Below the pieces are notes generated by a model. That model was given only the letters and a program-made list of their open reading frames with translations. It did no database searches and was not told where the DNA came from. From an uncultured Acetatifactor sp. (GTDB lineage: Bacteria; Bacillota; Clostridia; Lachnospirales; Lachnospiraceae): DNA of 13,264 nt. Below, one piece after another: positions 6,760 to 13,264 of this stretch. A program made the translations under genes and the position numbers. Location of the stretch: positions 1 through 13,264 of the forward strand of contig CAJUFO010000096.1 in the NCBI GenBank assembly GCA_910585615.1, written 5' to 3'. Within the stretch, counting starts at the first letter, position 1, and the number at the start of each line of letters is the position of its first letter.

Positions 6760-8385
6760 ATGGCAAAAGAGATTAAATACGGAGCGGAAGCCCGTGCGGC
6801 ATTAGAGTCAGGCGTCAATCAGCTGAGCGACACCGTGAGAGTGACCCTTGGACCCAAGGGAAGGAACGTGGTGCTGGACAAATCCTTCGGCGCTCCCCTG
6901 ATCACAAATGACGGTGTCACCATCGCCAAGGAAATCGAACTGGCGGACGCTTTCGAGAACATGGGCGCACAGCTTGTGAAGGAAGTGGCCACCAAGACCA
7001 ACGACGTAGCCGGCGACGGCACCACCACAGCCACTGTGCTGGCACAGGCAATGGTGAACGCGGGCATCAAGAACCTGGCCGCTGGTGCCAACCCCATCAT
7101 CCTGAGAAAGGGCATGAAGAAGGCCACCGAGTGCGCCGTGGAAGCCATCTCCAAGATGAGCCAGAAGGTCAACGGCAAGGAGCATATCGCCAGGGTCGCA
7201 GCCATCTCGGCAGGGGATGACGAGGTAGGACAGCTGGTAGCGGATGCCATGGAGAAGGTCAGCGGAGACGGTGTCATCACCATCGAAGAGTCCAAGACCA
7301 TGCAGACCGAGCTTGACCTGGTGGAAGGCATGCAGTTCGACAGAGGCTATATCTCCGCATATATGGCTACAGATATGGACAAGATGGAAGCCACTCTGGA
7401 GAACCCCTGCATTCTGATTACGGATAAGAAGATTTCCAATATCCAGGAGATTCTGCCCGTTCTGGAGCAGATTGTACAGTCCGGTGCCAAGCTCCTGATT
7501 ATCGCTGAGGACGTGGAGGGCGAGGCCCTGACCACATTGATTGTCAACAAGCTGCGCGGCACCTTCAACGTAGTGGCCGTGAAGGCTCCCGGCTACGGCG
7601 ACAGGAGGAAGGATATGCTGCAGGATATCGCTATCCTCACCGGCGGTACTGTCATCAGCTCCGACCTGGGCTACGAGCTCAAGGATACCACCATGGATAT
7701 GCTGGGCCATGCCAAGTCCGTGAAGGTCCAGAAGGAGAATACCGTCATCGTGGACGGCGAGGGCGAGAAGGATGAGATTCAGGCCCGCATCGCACAGATC
7801 AAGAAGCAGATTGAGGAGACCACTTCCGATTTCGACAGGGAGAAGCTGCAGGAGAGGCTGGCCAAGCTGGCAGGCGGCGTTGCCGTCATCCGCGTGGGCG
7901 CTGCCACCGAGACAGAGATGAAGGAAGCCAAGCTGCGCATGGAGGACGCTCTGGCAGCTACCAGGGCAGCCGTGGAGGAAGGCATCATCTGCGGCGGCGG
8001 TTCCGCTTATATCCATGCGGCCAAGGAAGTCAGCAAACTTGCCGAGACCCTGGAGGGAGACGAGAAGACAGGCGCGGGCATCGTCCTGAAGGCCCTGGAG
8101 TCCCCGCTGTACCACATCGCCGCAAATGCAGGCTTAGAGGGCAGCGTCATCATCAACAAGGTGCGCGAGTCCGATGCGGGCGTGGGCTTTGATGTGTTGA
8201 AGGAAGAGTATGTGAACATGGTGGAGGCAGGAATCCTGGATCCCGCCAAGGTGACCAGGAGCGCCCTGCAGAACGCCACCAGTGTTGCCAGCACGCTGCT
8301 GACCACCGAGAGCGTAGTGGCCAACATCAAGGAGGAAACCCCCGCCATGCCCGCAGGCGCAGGCGGAATGGGCGGCATGATGTAA
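6760..8385 (+). CDS. groEL: Chaperonin GroEL (Hsp60)
   Basis: This 541-residue protein forms the double-ring ATP-driven folding chamber. The equatorial ATP-binding motifs are intact: VTLGPKGRNVVLDKS (28-42) and GDGTTT (85-90, with D86). AAVEEGIICGGG around 400-412 is the second equatorial element, in the clostridial form with C in place of the usual P. The protein ends in the GGMGGMM tail that lines the cavity floor. GGAGG lies 11 bases before the start, somewhat long but no other start fits. It is cotranscribed with groES from the CIRCE-controlled promoter; a hairpin terminator follows about 40 bases after the stop. There is no sign of truncation or of a second groEL copy. Confidence 0.98.
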   Translation: MAKEIKYGAEARAALESGVNQLSDTVRVTLGPKGRNVVLDKSFGAPLITNDGVTIAKEIELADAFENMGAQLVKEVATKTNDVAGDGTTTATVLAQAMVNAGIKNLAAGANPIILRKGMKKATECAVEAISKMSQKVNGKEHIARVAAISAGDDEVGQLVADAMEKVSGDGVITIEESKTMQTELDLVEGMQFDRGYISAYMATDMDKMEATLENPCILITDKKISNIQEILPVLEQIVQSGAKLLIIAEDVEGEALTTLIVNKLRGTFNVVAVKAPGYGDRRKDMLQDIAILTGGTVISSDLGYELKDTTMDMLGHAKSVKVQKENTVIVDGEGEKDEIQARIAQIKKQIEETTSDFDREKLQERLAKLAGGVAVIRVGAATETEMKEAKLRMEDALAATRAAVEEGIICGGGSAYIHAAKEVSKLAETLEGDEKTGAGIVLKALESPLYHIAANAGLEGSVIINKVRESDAGVGFDVLKEEYVNMVEAGILDPAKVTRSALQNATSVASTLLTTESVVANIKEETPAMPAGAGGMGGMM

Positions 8386-8422
8386 AAAACGATATGTCAG
8401 CCTGAGAATAGGACAGCAGATT

Positions 8423-8454
8423 CCCCGGACTTTAAGCGATGCTTATTTCCGGGG
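8423..8454 (+). terminator. Probable terminator of groES-groEL
   Basis: CCCCGGA (8423-8429) pairs with TCCGGGG (8448-8454); an inner AAGC/GCTT stem closes a GAT loop. The following GATTTCTGT is only moderately T-rich, so termination may be partial. It is followed within 25 bases by the lepA promoter. Confidence 0.65.
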
Positions 8455-8474
8455 GATTTCTGTAATCAGCTATC

Positions 8475-8503
8475 TGGACAATTTCCCATAATTCTGATAC
8501 AAT
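8475..8503 (+). promoter_or_regulatory. Sigma-A promoter of lepA
   Basis: TGGACA (8475-8480), a 17-base spacer and TACAAT (8498-8503) with a TGA extended -10 make a strong promoter. Transcription would begin about 8510, leaving a leader of roughly 75 bases before lepA. Confidence 0.8.
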
Positions 8504-8582
8504 CATACTGGTTCGCGGAAACGGCAGTGAGAAGTTCTGCGAGAGATACGATTGAATATGAACGAGGAACGAGGAAGCATTG

Positions 8583-10409
8583 ATGGAATCCATGGACAGA
8601 AAACAGGAACAGAGCAGAATCCGAAATTTCTGCATCGTAGCGCACATAGACCACGGCAAATCCACCCTGGCCGACCGCATCATCGAGCACACAGGCCTGC
8701 TGACCAGCAGGGAGATGCAGGCCCAGGTGCTGGACAATATGGACCTGGAGCGGGAGCGGGGCATCACCATCAAGGCCCAGGCCGTCCGCACCGTGTACAA
8801 GGCCCGTGACGGGGAGGAGTATATCCTGAACCTGATAGACACCCCCGGCCATGTGGACTTCAACTATGAGGTAAGCCGCTCCCTGGCAGCCTGCGACGGC
8901 GCCATATTGGTGGTGGACGCGGCGCAGGGCATCGAGGCCCAGACCCTGGCCAATGTATACCTGGCTCTGGATCATGACCTGGACGTGATTCCCGTGATCA
9001 ACAAGATAGACCTGCCCAGCGCGGAGCCCCAGCGGGTCATGGATGAAATCGAGGATGTGATAGGCCTGGAGGCCCAGGACGCGCCCCTGATATCCGCCAA
9101 GAACGGCATCGGCATCGAGGACGTGCTGGAGCAGATTGTGCAGAAGATTCCCGCGCCGAAGGGGGATGCCTCTGCCCCTCTGCAGGCTCTGATTTTCGAC
9201 TCCCTGTACGATTCTTACAAGGGCGTCATCATCTTCTGCCGGATTATGGAGGGAACCGTCAAAAAAGGAACGGTAATCCGCATGATGGCCACCGGGGCGA
9301 AAGAGGAAGTGGTGGAGGTGGGCGTCTTCGGCGCAGGCCAGTTCATCCCCTGCGAGGAGCTGTCCGCCGGCATGGTGGGCTACATCACGGCCTCCATCAA
9401 GAACGTGAAGGACACGGAGGTGGGGGATACGGTGACGGATGACGCGTACCCCTGCCAGGCTCCGCTGCCCGGCTATAAAAAAGTCCAGTCCATGGTCTAC
9501 TGCGGCTTCTACCCGGCGGACGGGGCAAAGTACCCGGATCTGCGGGACGCCCTGGAGAAGCTCCAGCTCAACGACGCCGCCCTGCAGTATGAGCCGGAGA
9601 CTTCCATCGCGCTGGGATTCGGCTTCCGCTGCGGCTTCCTGGGGCTGCTGCACCTGGAGGTGATCCAGGAGCGCCTGGAGCGGGAGTACAACCTGGATTT
9701 GGTGGCCACGGCTCCCGGGGTGGTGTACAAGGTATTCAAGACCAACGGGGAGATGATCGAGCTGACGAACCCCTCCAACCTGCCGGATCCTTCCGTGATC
9801 GAGCATATGGAGGAGCCTGTGGTCAGCGCGGAGATCATGGTGACCAGCGAATTCATCGGCTCCATCATGGAGCTGTGCCAGGAGAGGCGGGGACGGTATC
9901 TGGGCATGGAATATATCGAGGCCAGCCGGGCGGTGCTGCGCTACGACCTGCCTTTGAACGAGATTATATATGACTTCTTCGACGCGCTGAAGTCCAGATC
10001 CAAGGGCTATGCCTCCTTCGACTATGACATCAAGGGCTATGAGGAGTCCAAGCTGGTGAAGCTGGACATTCTGATAAACAAAGAAGAAGTAGACGCTCTG
10101 TCGTTCATCGTCCATGCGGATTCCGCTTACGAGCGGGGCCGGAGGATGTGCGAGAAGCTGAAGGAGGAGATTCCCAGGCACCTCTTCGAGATTCCCATCC
10201 AGGCGGCCATCGGCGGCAAGGTCATCGCCAGGGAGACAGTCAAGGCCATGCGCAAGGACGTGCTGGCGAAATGCTACGGCGGAGACATCACCCGGAAGAA
10301 GAAGCTGCTGGAGAAGCAGAAGGAGGGCAAGAAGCGCATGCGCCAGATTGGCAATGTGGAGATTCCCCAGAAGGCTTTCCTGAGCGTGCTGAAGCTGGAT
10401 GATGATTGA
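8583..10409 (+). CDS. lepA: Elongation factor 4 (LepA), back-translocating ribosomal GTPase
   Basis: LepA/EF4 is a cytoplasmic translational GTPase that binds stalled or mis-translocated ribosomes and affects initiation and elongation fidelity. I use the ATG at 8583 (608 residues), with GAGG 8 bases upstream, rather than the TTG one codon earlier. G-domain motifs are complete: AHIDHGKST (20-28), RGITIKAQ (59-66), DTPGH (86-90) and NKID (140-143). The central beta-barrel and the EF-G-like domains follow, with GFRCGFLGLLHLE around 340. The LepA-specific C-terminal domain is present, including GGDITRKKKLLEKQKEGKKR and a conserved ending at IPQKAFLSVLK. Length and motifs are normal. hemW follows after 168 bases without a visible terminator, so the two are probably cotranscribed, an arrangement common in Firmicutes. 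Confidence 0.98.
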   Translation: MESMDRKQEQSRIRNFCIVAHIDHGKSTLADRIIEHTGLLTSREMQAQVLDNMDLERERGITIKAQAVRTVYKARDGEEYILNLIDTPGHVDFNYEVSRSLAACDGAILVVDAAQGIEAQTLANVYLALDHDLDVIPVINKIDLPSAEPQRVMDEIEDVIGLEAQDAPLISAKNGIGIEDVLEQIVQKIPAPKGDASAPLQALIFDSLYDSYKGVIIFCRIMEGTVKKGTVIRMMATGAKEEVVEVGVFGAGQFIPCEELSAGMVGYITASIKNVKDTEVGDTVTDDAYPCQAPLPGYKKVQSMVYCGFYPADGAKYPDLRDALEKLQLNDAALQYEPETSIALGFGFRCGFLGLLHLEVIQERLEREYNLDLVATAPGVVYKVFKTNGEMIELTNPSNLPDPSVIEHMEEPVVSAEIMVTSEFIGSIMELCQERRGRYLGMEYIEASRAVLRYDLPLNEIIYDFFDALKSRSKGYASFDYDIKGYEESKLVKLDILINKEEVDALSFIVHADSAYERGRRMCEKLKEEIPRHLFEIPIQAAIGGKVIARETVKAMRKDVLAKCYGGDITRKKKLLEKQKEGKKRMRQIGNVEIPQKAFLSVLKLDDD

Positions 10410-10577
10410 GGGATGCGATTGGCGGGGATGCGGTGAATTTCGGAATGGCCTGGGGCTGATTCGATAGAAGATACGGTGAGCAGCCGTAACCGGTAGTCTG
10501 AGTGCATCTGGCAGCGGAGCCCGGAGGGCAAGGCGGGAGAGGGGGAGCGGCAGACGGGCACGCAGAGGAGGGCATTT

Positions 10578-11876
10578 ATGGGTTGCCGGGAAATTGAAAA
10601 ACGAAATATCGATGCAATGCACGCGGAAAAACAAGAATTAGAACTATATTTCCATATCCCGTTCTGCATCAGAAAATGCCTTTACTGCGATTTCCTCTCT
10701 GCCCCGGCAGACAGGGAGACCATCGGAAGGTATATGGAAGCGCTTCTCGCCGAGACGGAGGGAAGCGCTCTTTCCTATATGGATCATAGGGTGCCCACTG
10801 TGTTCATCGGCGGCGGCACGCCCTCTGTGGCTGCGGTGGAGGACATAGAGCGGCTGCTGGCATCTGTGGGAAGGCTCTATCGGCTGGACAGGGACGCAGA
10901 GATTACCATAGAGGTCAATCCGGGGACGGTCTGTGGCGAGACGCTGTTCCGTCTCCGGGCGGCTGGCGTCAACCGGCTGAGCATCGGCCTGCAGTCCGCC
11001 GACGACAGGGAGTTGGCGGCCATCGGCAGGATTCATACCTGGAAGCAGTTCCTGGACACTTACCGGGCGGCCAGGAAGGCGGGCTTTGAGAACATCAATG
11101 TGGACATCATGAGCGCGCTTCCCGGCCAGACCCTGGCGGGGTACAGGCAGACCCTGGAGCGGATCCTCTCCCTGGAGCCGCCGCCGGAGCACATCTCCGC
11201 CTACAGCCTGATTCTGGAGGAGGGGACGCCTCTTTTTGAGAGATATGAAGAGGGGAGCCTGGACATCCCCGATGAGGACACGGACAGGGGGATGTATGAG
11301 TTGACACAGGAGATTCTGGCGGAGAGAGGGTATCGGCGCTATGAGATATCCAATTATGCCAGGGAGGGCTATGAATGCCGCCACAACTGCGGCTACTGGA
11401 GGAGGCGAAGCTATCTGGGATTCGGCCTTGGGGCGGCTTCCCTGGTGGACAATGTCCGGTTCCGCAACGGGGCGGATCTGCGGGCTTATCTGGCCGATCC
11501 CCTGGGCTGCCGGGAGGAGGAGCAGATTTTAAGCCGACAGGAGCAGATGGAGGAGTTCATGTTCCTGGGGCTGCGCATGAGGTCAGGCATAAGCTGCGGG
11601 GAGTTCAGGCAGCTGTTCGGGCAGGGCATAGAGGAAATATATGGGGATGTGATTGACAAGAACATCAGGGACGGTCTGCTGGAGCTCTGGCCGGAGGGGG
11701 AAGGTGCGGGAGAGTCCCTCAGGAGGCCGGGAGGAAGGGAAGACAGAGGGTACATGTCCGCACAGGATGGGCAGGATCGCCGACATGAGAGAGGGCATGT
11801 CCGGACAGGGAGGCTGGCCCTGACGGAAAAGGGACTGGATCTGAGCAACTATGTGATGGCACAATTTTTGCTGTAG
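10578..11876 (+). CDS. hemW: Radical SAM heme chaperone HemW
   Basis: HemW is a radical-SAM protein related to coproporphyrinogen III dehydrogenase HemN; it binds heme and delivers it to respiratory proteins rather than making it. C30, C34 and C37 in CIRKCLYCDF (30-39) hold the [4Fe-4S] cluster; the residue after the third cysteine pair is F rather than the extra cysteine of HemN (CxxxCxxCxC), which supports HemW. GGGTPS (78-83) binds SAM, and EVNPGT (112-117) and LSIGLQS (134-140) are further family motifs. The 432-residue length exceeds the usual 375-400 because of a charged, glycine-rich insert at about 371-411, between LLELW and RLALTEKGL near the C-terminus. The start is the ATG at 10578, with GGAGGG 5 bases upstream; the later ATG at 10617 lacks a ribosome-binding site. 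The 168 bases before it hold no gene or terminator that I can see. Confidence 0.95.
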   Translation: MGCREIEKRNIDAMHAEKQELELYFHIPFCIRKCLYCDFLSAPADRETIGRYMEALLAETEGSALSYMDHRVPTVFIGGGTPSVAAVEDIERLLASVGRLYRLDRDAEITIEVNPGTVCGETLFRLRAAGVNRLSIGLQSADDRELAAIGRIHTWKQFLDTYRAARKAGFENINVDIMSALPGQTLAGYRQTLERILSLEPPPEHISAYSLILEEGTPLFERYEEGSLDIPDEDTDRGMYELTQEILAERGYRRYEISNYAREGYECRHNCGYWRRRSYLGFGLGAASLVDNVRFRNGADLRAYLADPLGCREEEQILSRQEQMEEFMFLGLRMRSGISCGEFRQLFGQGIEEIYGDVIDKNIRDGLLELWPEGEGAGESLRRPGGREDRGYMSAQDGQDRRHERGHVRTGRLALTEKGLDLSNYVMAQFLL

Positions 11877-11883
11877 GAGGCCT

Positions 11884-11906
11884 GGCGAGAAAAATCGCCT
11901 CTTTTT
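11884..11906 (+). terminator. Intrinsic terminator after hemW
   Basis: GGCGA (11884-11888), the loop GAAAAA, TCGCC (11895-11899), then TCTTTTT. The GC-rich stem and U-tract form a standard Rho-independent terminator 7 bases after the hemW stop, separating lepA-hemW from sigK. Confidence 0.85.
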
Positions 11907-11913
11907 GACAGGC

Positions 11914-11941
11914 ACCATGGACGATACCGCCACATAAACTA
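11914..11941 (+). promoter_or_regulatory. Candidate sigma-K-type promoter of sigK
   Basis: AC (11914-11915), 17 bases, then CATAAACTA (11933-11941) matches the B. subtilis sigma-K consensus AC-N16/17-CATANNNTA exactly. Predicted +1 is about 11948, only some 9 bases before the sigK ATG. No good sigma-A promoter is visible in the 80-base gap, so a sporulation-specific promoter is the best candidate. The consensus is short and degenerate, so chance occurrence cannot be excluded. Confidence 0.5.
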
Positions 11942-11956
11942 TGGTAAGAGTAATCC

Positions 11957-12604
11957 ATGGGGGTTGGCTTGGAGACTTTTCAAAAACCATTGACTCAGGA
12001 GGAAGAGGCCGAATATATCCGACTGCTGCGGGATGGTTCCCCTGAGGAGGCCCAGCGGGCGCAGAAGATCCTGGTGGAGCGGAACCTGCGCCTGGTGGTT
12101 CACATCGCAAAAAAGTATCAGAATGTGGACGAGGATATAGAGGACTTCATCTCCATCGGCTGCATCGGACTGATCAAAGCCATCCGGACATTTGACGAAA
12201 AAAAGGGGCGGCTCGCCACTTATGCCTGCAGGTGCATAGAGAACGAGCTGCTGATGTTCCTGCGGGGAAAGAAGAAATCCTCCAGGGAAGTATCCCTCTT
12301 CGAACCCATCGGACAGGACAAGGAAGGGAACGAGATCCATCTGGTGGACGTGATAGAGCAGAACCAGCCGGACATCGTGGAGAGCATGGAGCTGAGCGGG
12401 AATATCCGGCGCCTGTTCGTCCTGATGGACGCCAATCTGACCCAGAGGGAGCGGCAGATCCTCATCATGCGCTACGGCCTCTACGGGAATCGGGAGGTGA
12501 CCCAGAGCGAGATCGGCACGCGGCTGGGGATATCCAGGAGCTATGTGTCGAGGATTGAGAAGAAGGCGCTGGGGAAGCTGCGGGAGAAGTTTGAGCAGGG
12601 GTGA
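11957..12604 (+). CDS. sigK: Sporulation sigma factor SigK (mother-cell, late)
   Basis: This 215-residue sigma-70-family factor directs late mother-cell genes (coat and cortex) during sporulation. Region 2 is ERNLRLVVHIAKKYQ followed by EDFISIGCIGLIKAI, and CIRCE-like repeats are absent. SigK-specific stretches are IGQDKEGNEIHLVDVIE and the region 4 helix-turn-helix GISRSYVSRIEKKALGK; SigE differs at both. In B. subtilis SigK begins with a 20-residue pro-sequence removed by SpoIVFB. Here only about 11 residues precede PLTQEEE, so the protein appears to be made in its mature form, as in C. difficile. The gene is continuous, without a skin-type interruption. The start ATG at 11957 has a weak ribosome-binding site. 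A SigK-type promoter lies just upstream, and a hairpin terminator follows. hrcA-grpE-dnaK, which often follow hemW in Firmicutes, are not here. Confidence 0.93.
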   Translation: MGVGLETFQKPLTQEEEAEYIRLLRDGSPEEAQRAQKILVERNLRLVVHIAKKYQNVDEDIEDFISIGCIGLIKAIRTFDEKKGRLATYACRCIENELLMFLRGKKKSSREVSLFEPIGQDKEGNEIHLVDVIEQNQPDIVESMELSGNIRRLFVLMDANLTQRERQILIMRYGLYGNREVTQSEIGTRLGISRSYVSRIEKKALGKLREKFEQG

Positions 12605-12638
12605 GTCTGCGGGAAAGATAAGGAATGTTCTAAGATGA

Positions 12639-12685
12639 GACAGAGTCAGTCCGACCGGGAGAGGACGAACTGATTCTGTCTTATT
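12639..12685 (+). terminator. Terminator after sigK
   Basis: GACAGAGTCAGT (12639-12650) pairs with ACTGATTCTGTC (12669-12680) with a single G-U pair, and an inner GTCC/GGAC adds to the stem. TTATTATG follows. The stem is long and lies about 35 bases after the sigK stop. Confidence 0.75.
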
Positions 12686-12718
12686 ATGTCTGGTGGGCTG
12701 TATGATTATTTCGGAAAT

Positions 12719-12761
12719 TTGACGTAATTTTCTTGTAGGTTATATAAGGAGCATGTATAAT
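12719..12761 (+). promoter_or_regulatory. Overlapping promoters upstream of the NTPase gene
   Basis: TTGTAG (12733-12738), 17 bases and TATAAT (12756-12761) form a promoter with a perfect -10. A second -35-like TTGACG (12719-12724) can pair with TATAAG 18 bases on. Both point right, towards the frameshifted NTPase gene. The DNA changes here from GC-rich to AT-rich. Confidence 0.6.
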
Positions 12762-12834
12762 AAGATTAACTGTGAAAGAAAGGGAAGCTTTATGCTTAGG
12801 GAAGCAGTCTAAATTTTACAACAGGGGTGACGAA

Positions 12835-13264
12835 ATGGAGAACAATAAGTATGGAAATAAACCAATTAATAAACCATATTTTGGGTGGTGCGAAGAAGTA
12901 TAATAAAGGATATCGAGACATCATTAGAAAAAGATGACTTTACAGTTCAAATTATCCATTCCAATCTAGGAAATGGTAAGACATGCCTTATAGAATATTT
13001 AATGTGCTTTTTCTCGGACAAGTATGATGTATATTACTTTAAACAGCTTTACGATGATTTGGAGCAGGAATTACGTATAATTGAAAAAAGGCCGGGGAAG
13101 AAAGTACTTTTTATCGAAGACTATAACTTGTATATTAAAGTGTTGGCGAGCATAAGATATTACTGCAACAGTGACTGGAACATCGTGGTTAGTTGTAGGA
13201 CATATATAAACCGTAGTTCCCGCTACATAATTCCTTCTACATAACTGGTAGAATAACGCAGCAC
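12835..13264 (+). pseudogene. STAND/AAA-like P-loop NTPase gene, frameshifted and cut by the window edge
   Basis: A good ribosome-binding site (AGGGGTGA, 12823-12830) precedes the ATG at 12835, which reads MENNKYGNKPINKPYFGW and stops at 12901. The adjacent frame, open from 12885 to the TAA at 13242, continues as IKDIETSLEKDDFTVQIIHS with Walker A SNLGNGKT, then a Walker B-like KKVLFIEDY and an arginine-bearing IVVSCRTYIN. Together they match the opening of STAND-type ATPases, where a PYFGR-like motif leads into the P-loop. The join needs a one-base shift near 12890-12905, and the frame at 12885 has no ribosome-binding site of its own. A third frame is open from 13217 to the edge (FPLHNSFYITGRITQH), hinting at a second one-base loss. 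STAND NTPases occur in immunity and signalling proteins, often with an effector domain; the rest of the gene is outside the window. The base composition is much more AT-rich than the upstream genes, which suggests horizontal transfer. Confidence 0.6.

Noticed and set aside
6808..8115. 435-codon minus-strand frame opposite groEL
   Set aside because: Shadow of groEL, with no start signal and no recognisable motif.
10472..10488. Small hairpin TACGG/CCGTA between lepA and hemW
   Set aside because: Only 5 bp with no T-tract, so it is not a credible terminator or riboswitch.
8466..10634. 722-codon open frame on the minus strand opposite lepA and the start of hemW
   Set aside because: It is a shadow produced by GC-rich third positions of lepA; the sense protein is unmistakable and the antisense product has no domain or ribosome-binding site.
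12792..12812. Six-codon mini-frame (MLREAV) in the leader of the NTPase gene, preceded by an AAGGGAAG-like site
   Set aside because: Too short to tell from chance; no attenuator-like hairpin or runs of regulatory codons accompany it.
1..13264. tRNA, rRNA, CRISPR array, insertion sequence or prophage attachment site
   Set aside because: No cloverleaf-like sequence, regularly spaced repeats, transposase motif or flanking target duplication was seen on either strand.

Overview
The window looks like a chromosomal stretch of a spore-forming, Gram-positive Firmicute, most likely a Lachnospiraceae-type clostridium. The grounds are an apparently mature-length sporulation sigma factor K, strong GGAGG ribosome-binding sites, a HrcA/CIRCE-controlled groES-groEL operon, lepA next to hemW, and a GC-rich, GC3-rich coding style. 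No species is claimed.

Layout: (1) 1-123 holds a hairpin that probably terminates transcription. (2) 124-3794, minus strand, is a two-gene operon for a heterodimeric ABC exporter; the first gene (2016-3794) carries a degenerate nucleotide-binding domain, the second (124-1974) a catalytically complete one. (3) 4051-4923 is a divergently transcribed AraC-family regulator, a natural candidate for controlling the exporter. (4) 5066-5734 encodes an unusual two-part protein, a DUF1905-like N-terminus joined to a papain/C39-like cysteine-peptidase domain, with its own strong promoter and a perfect 9-bp hairpin at the predicted transcript start. (5) 5797-5851 is a perfect 21-bp inverted repeat that separates this gene from a possible small convergent gene or remnant on the minus strand (stop at 5853). 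(6) 6308-8454 is the heat-shock operon groES-groEL with a sigma-A promoter, a perfect CIRCE operator and a terminator. (7) 8475-11906 is lepA (elongation factor 4) followed by hemW (radical-SAM heme chaperone), ending in an intrinsic terminator. (8) 11957-12604 is sigK, preceded by a site matching the sigma-K promoter consensus. (9) From about 12700 the sequence turns AT-rich and holds tandem promoters and the start of a STAND/AAA-like P-loop NTPase gene that is broken by an apparent frameshift and runs to the window edge.

Most of the window is conserved core genome: protein folding, translation, heme handling and sporulation. The accessory-looking parts are the exporter/AraC pair, the peptidase-fusion gene with its palindromes, and the NTPase at the right edge. 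The NTPase differs in base composition from everything before it and may mark the border of a defence or mobile region beyond the window. I see no complete new multi-gene system inside these bases; the best leads are the NTPase edge, the DUF1905-peptidase fusion and the minus-strand remnant.
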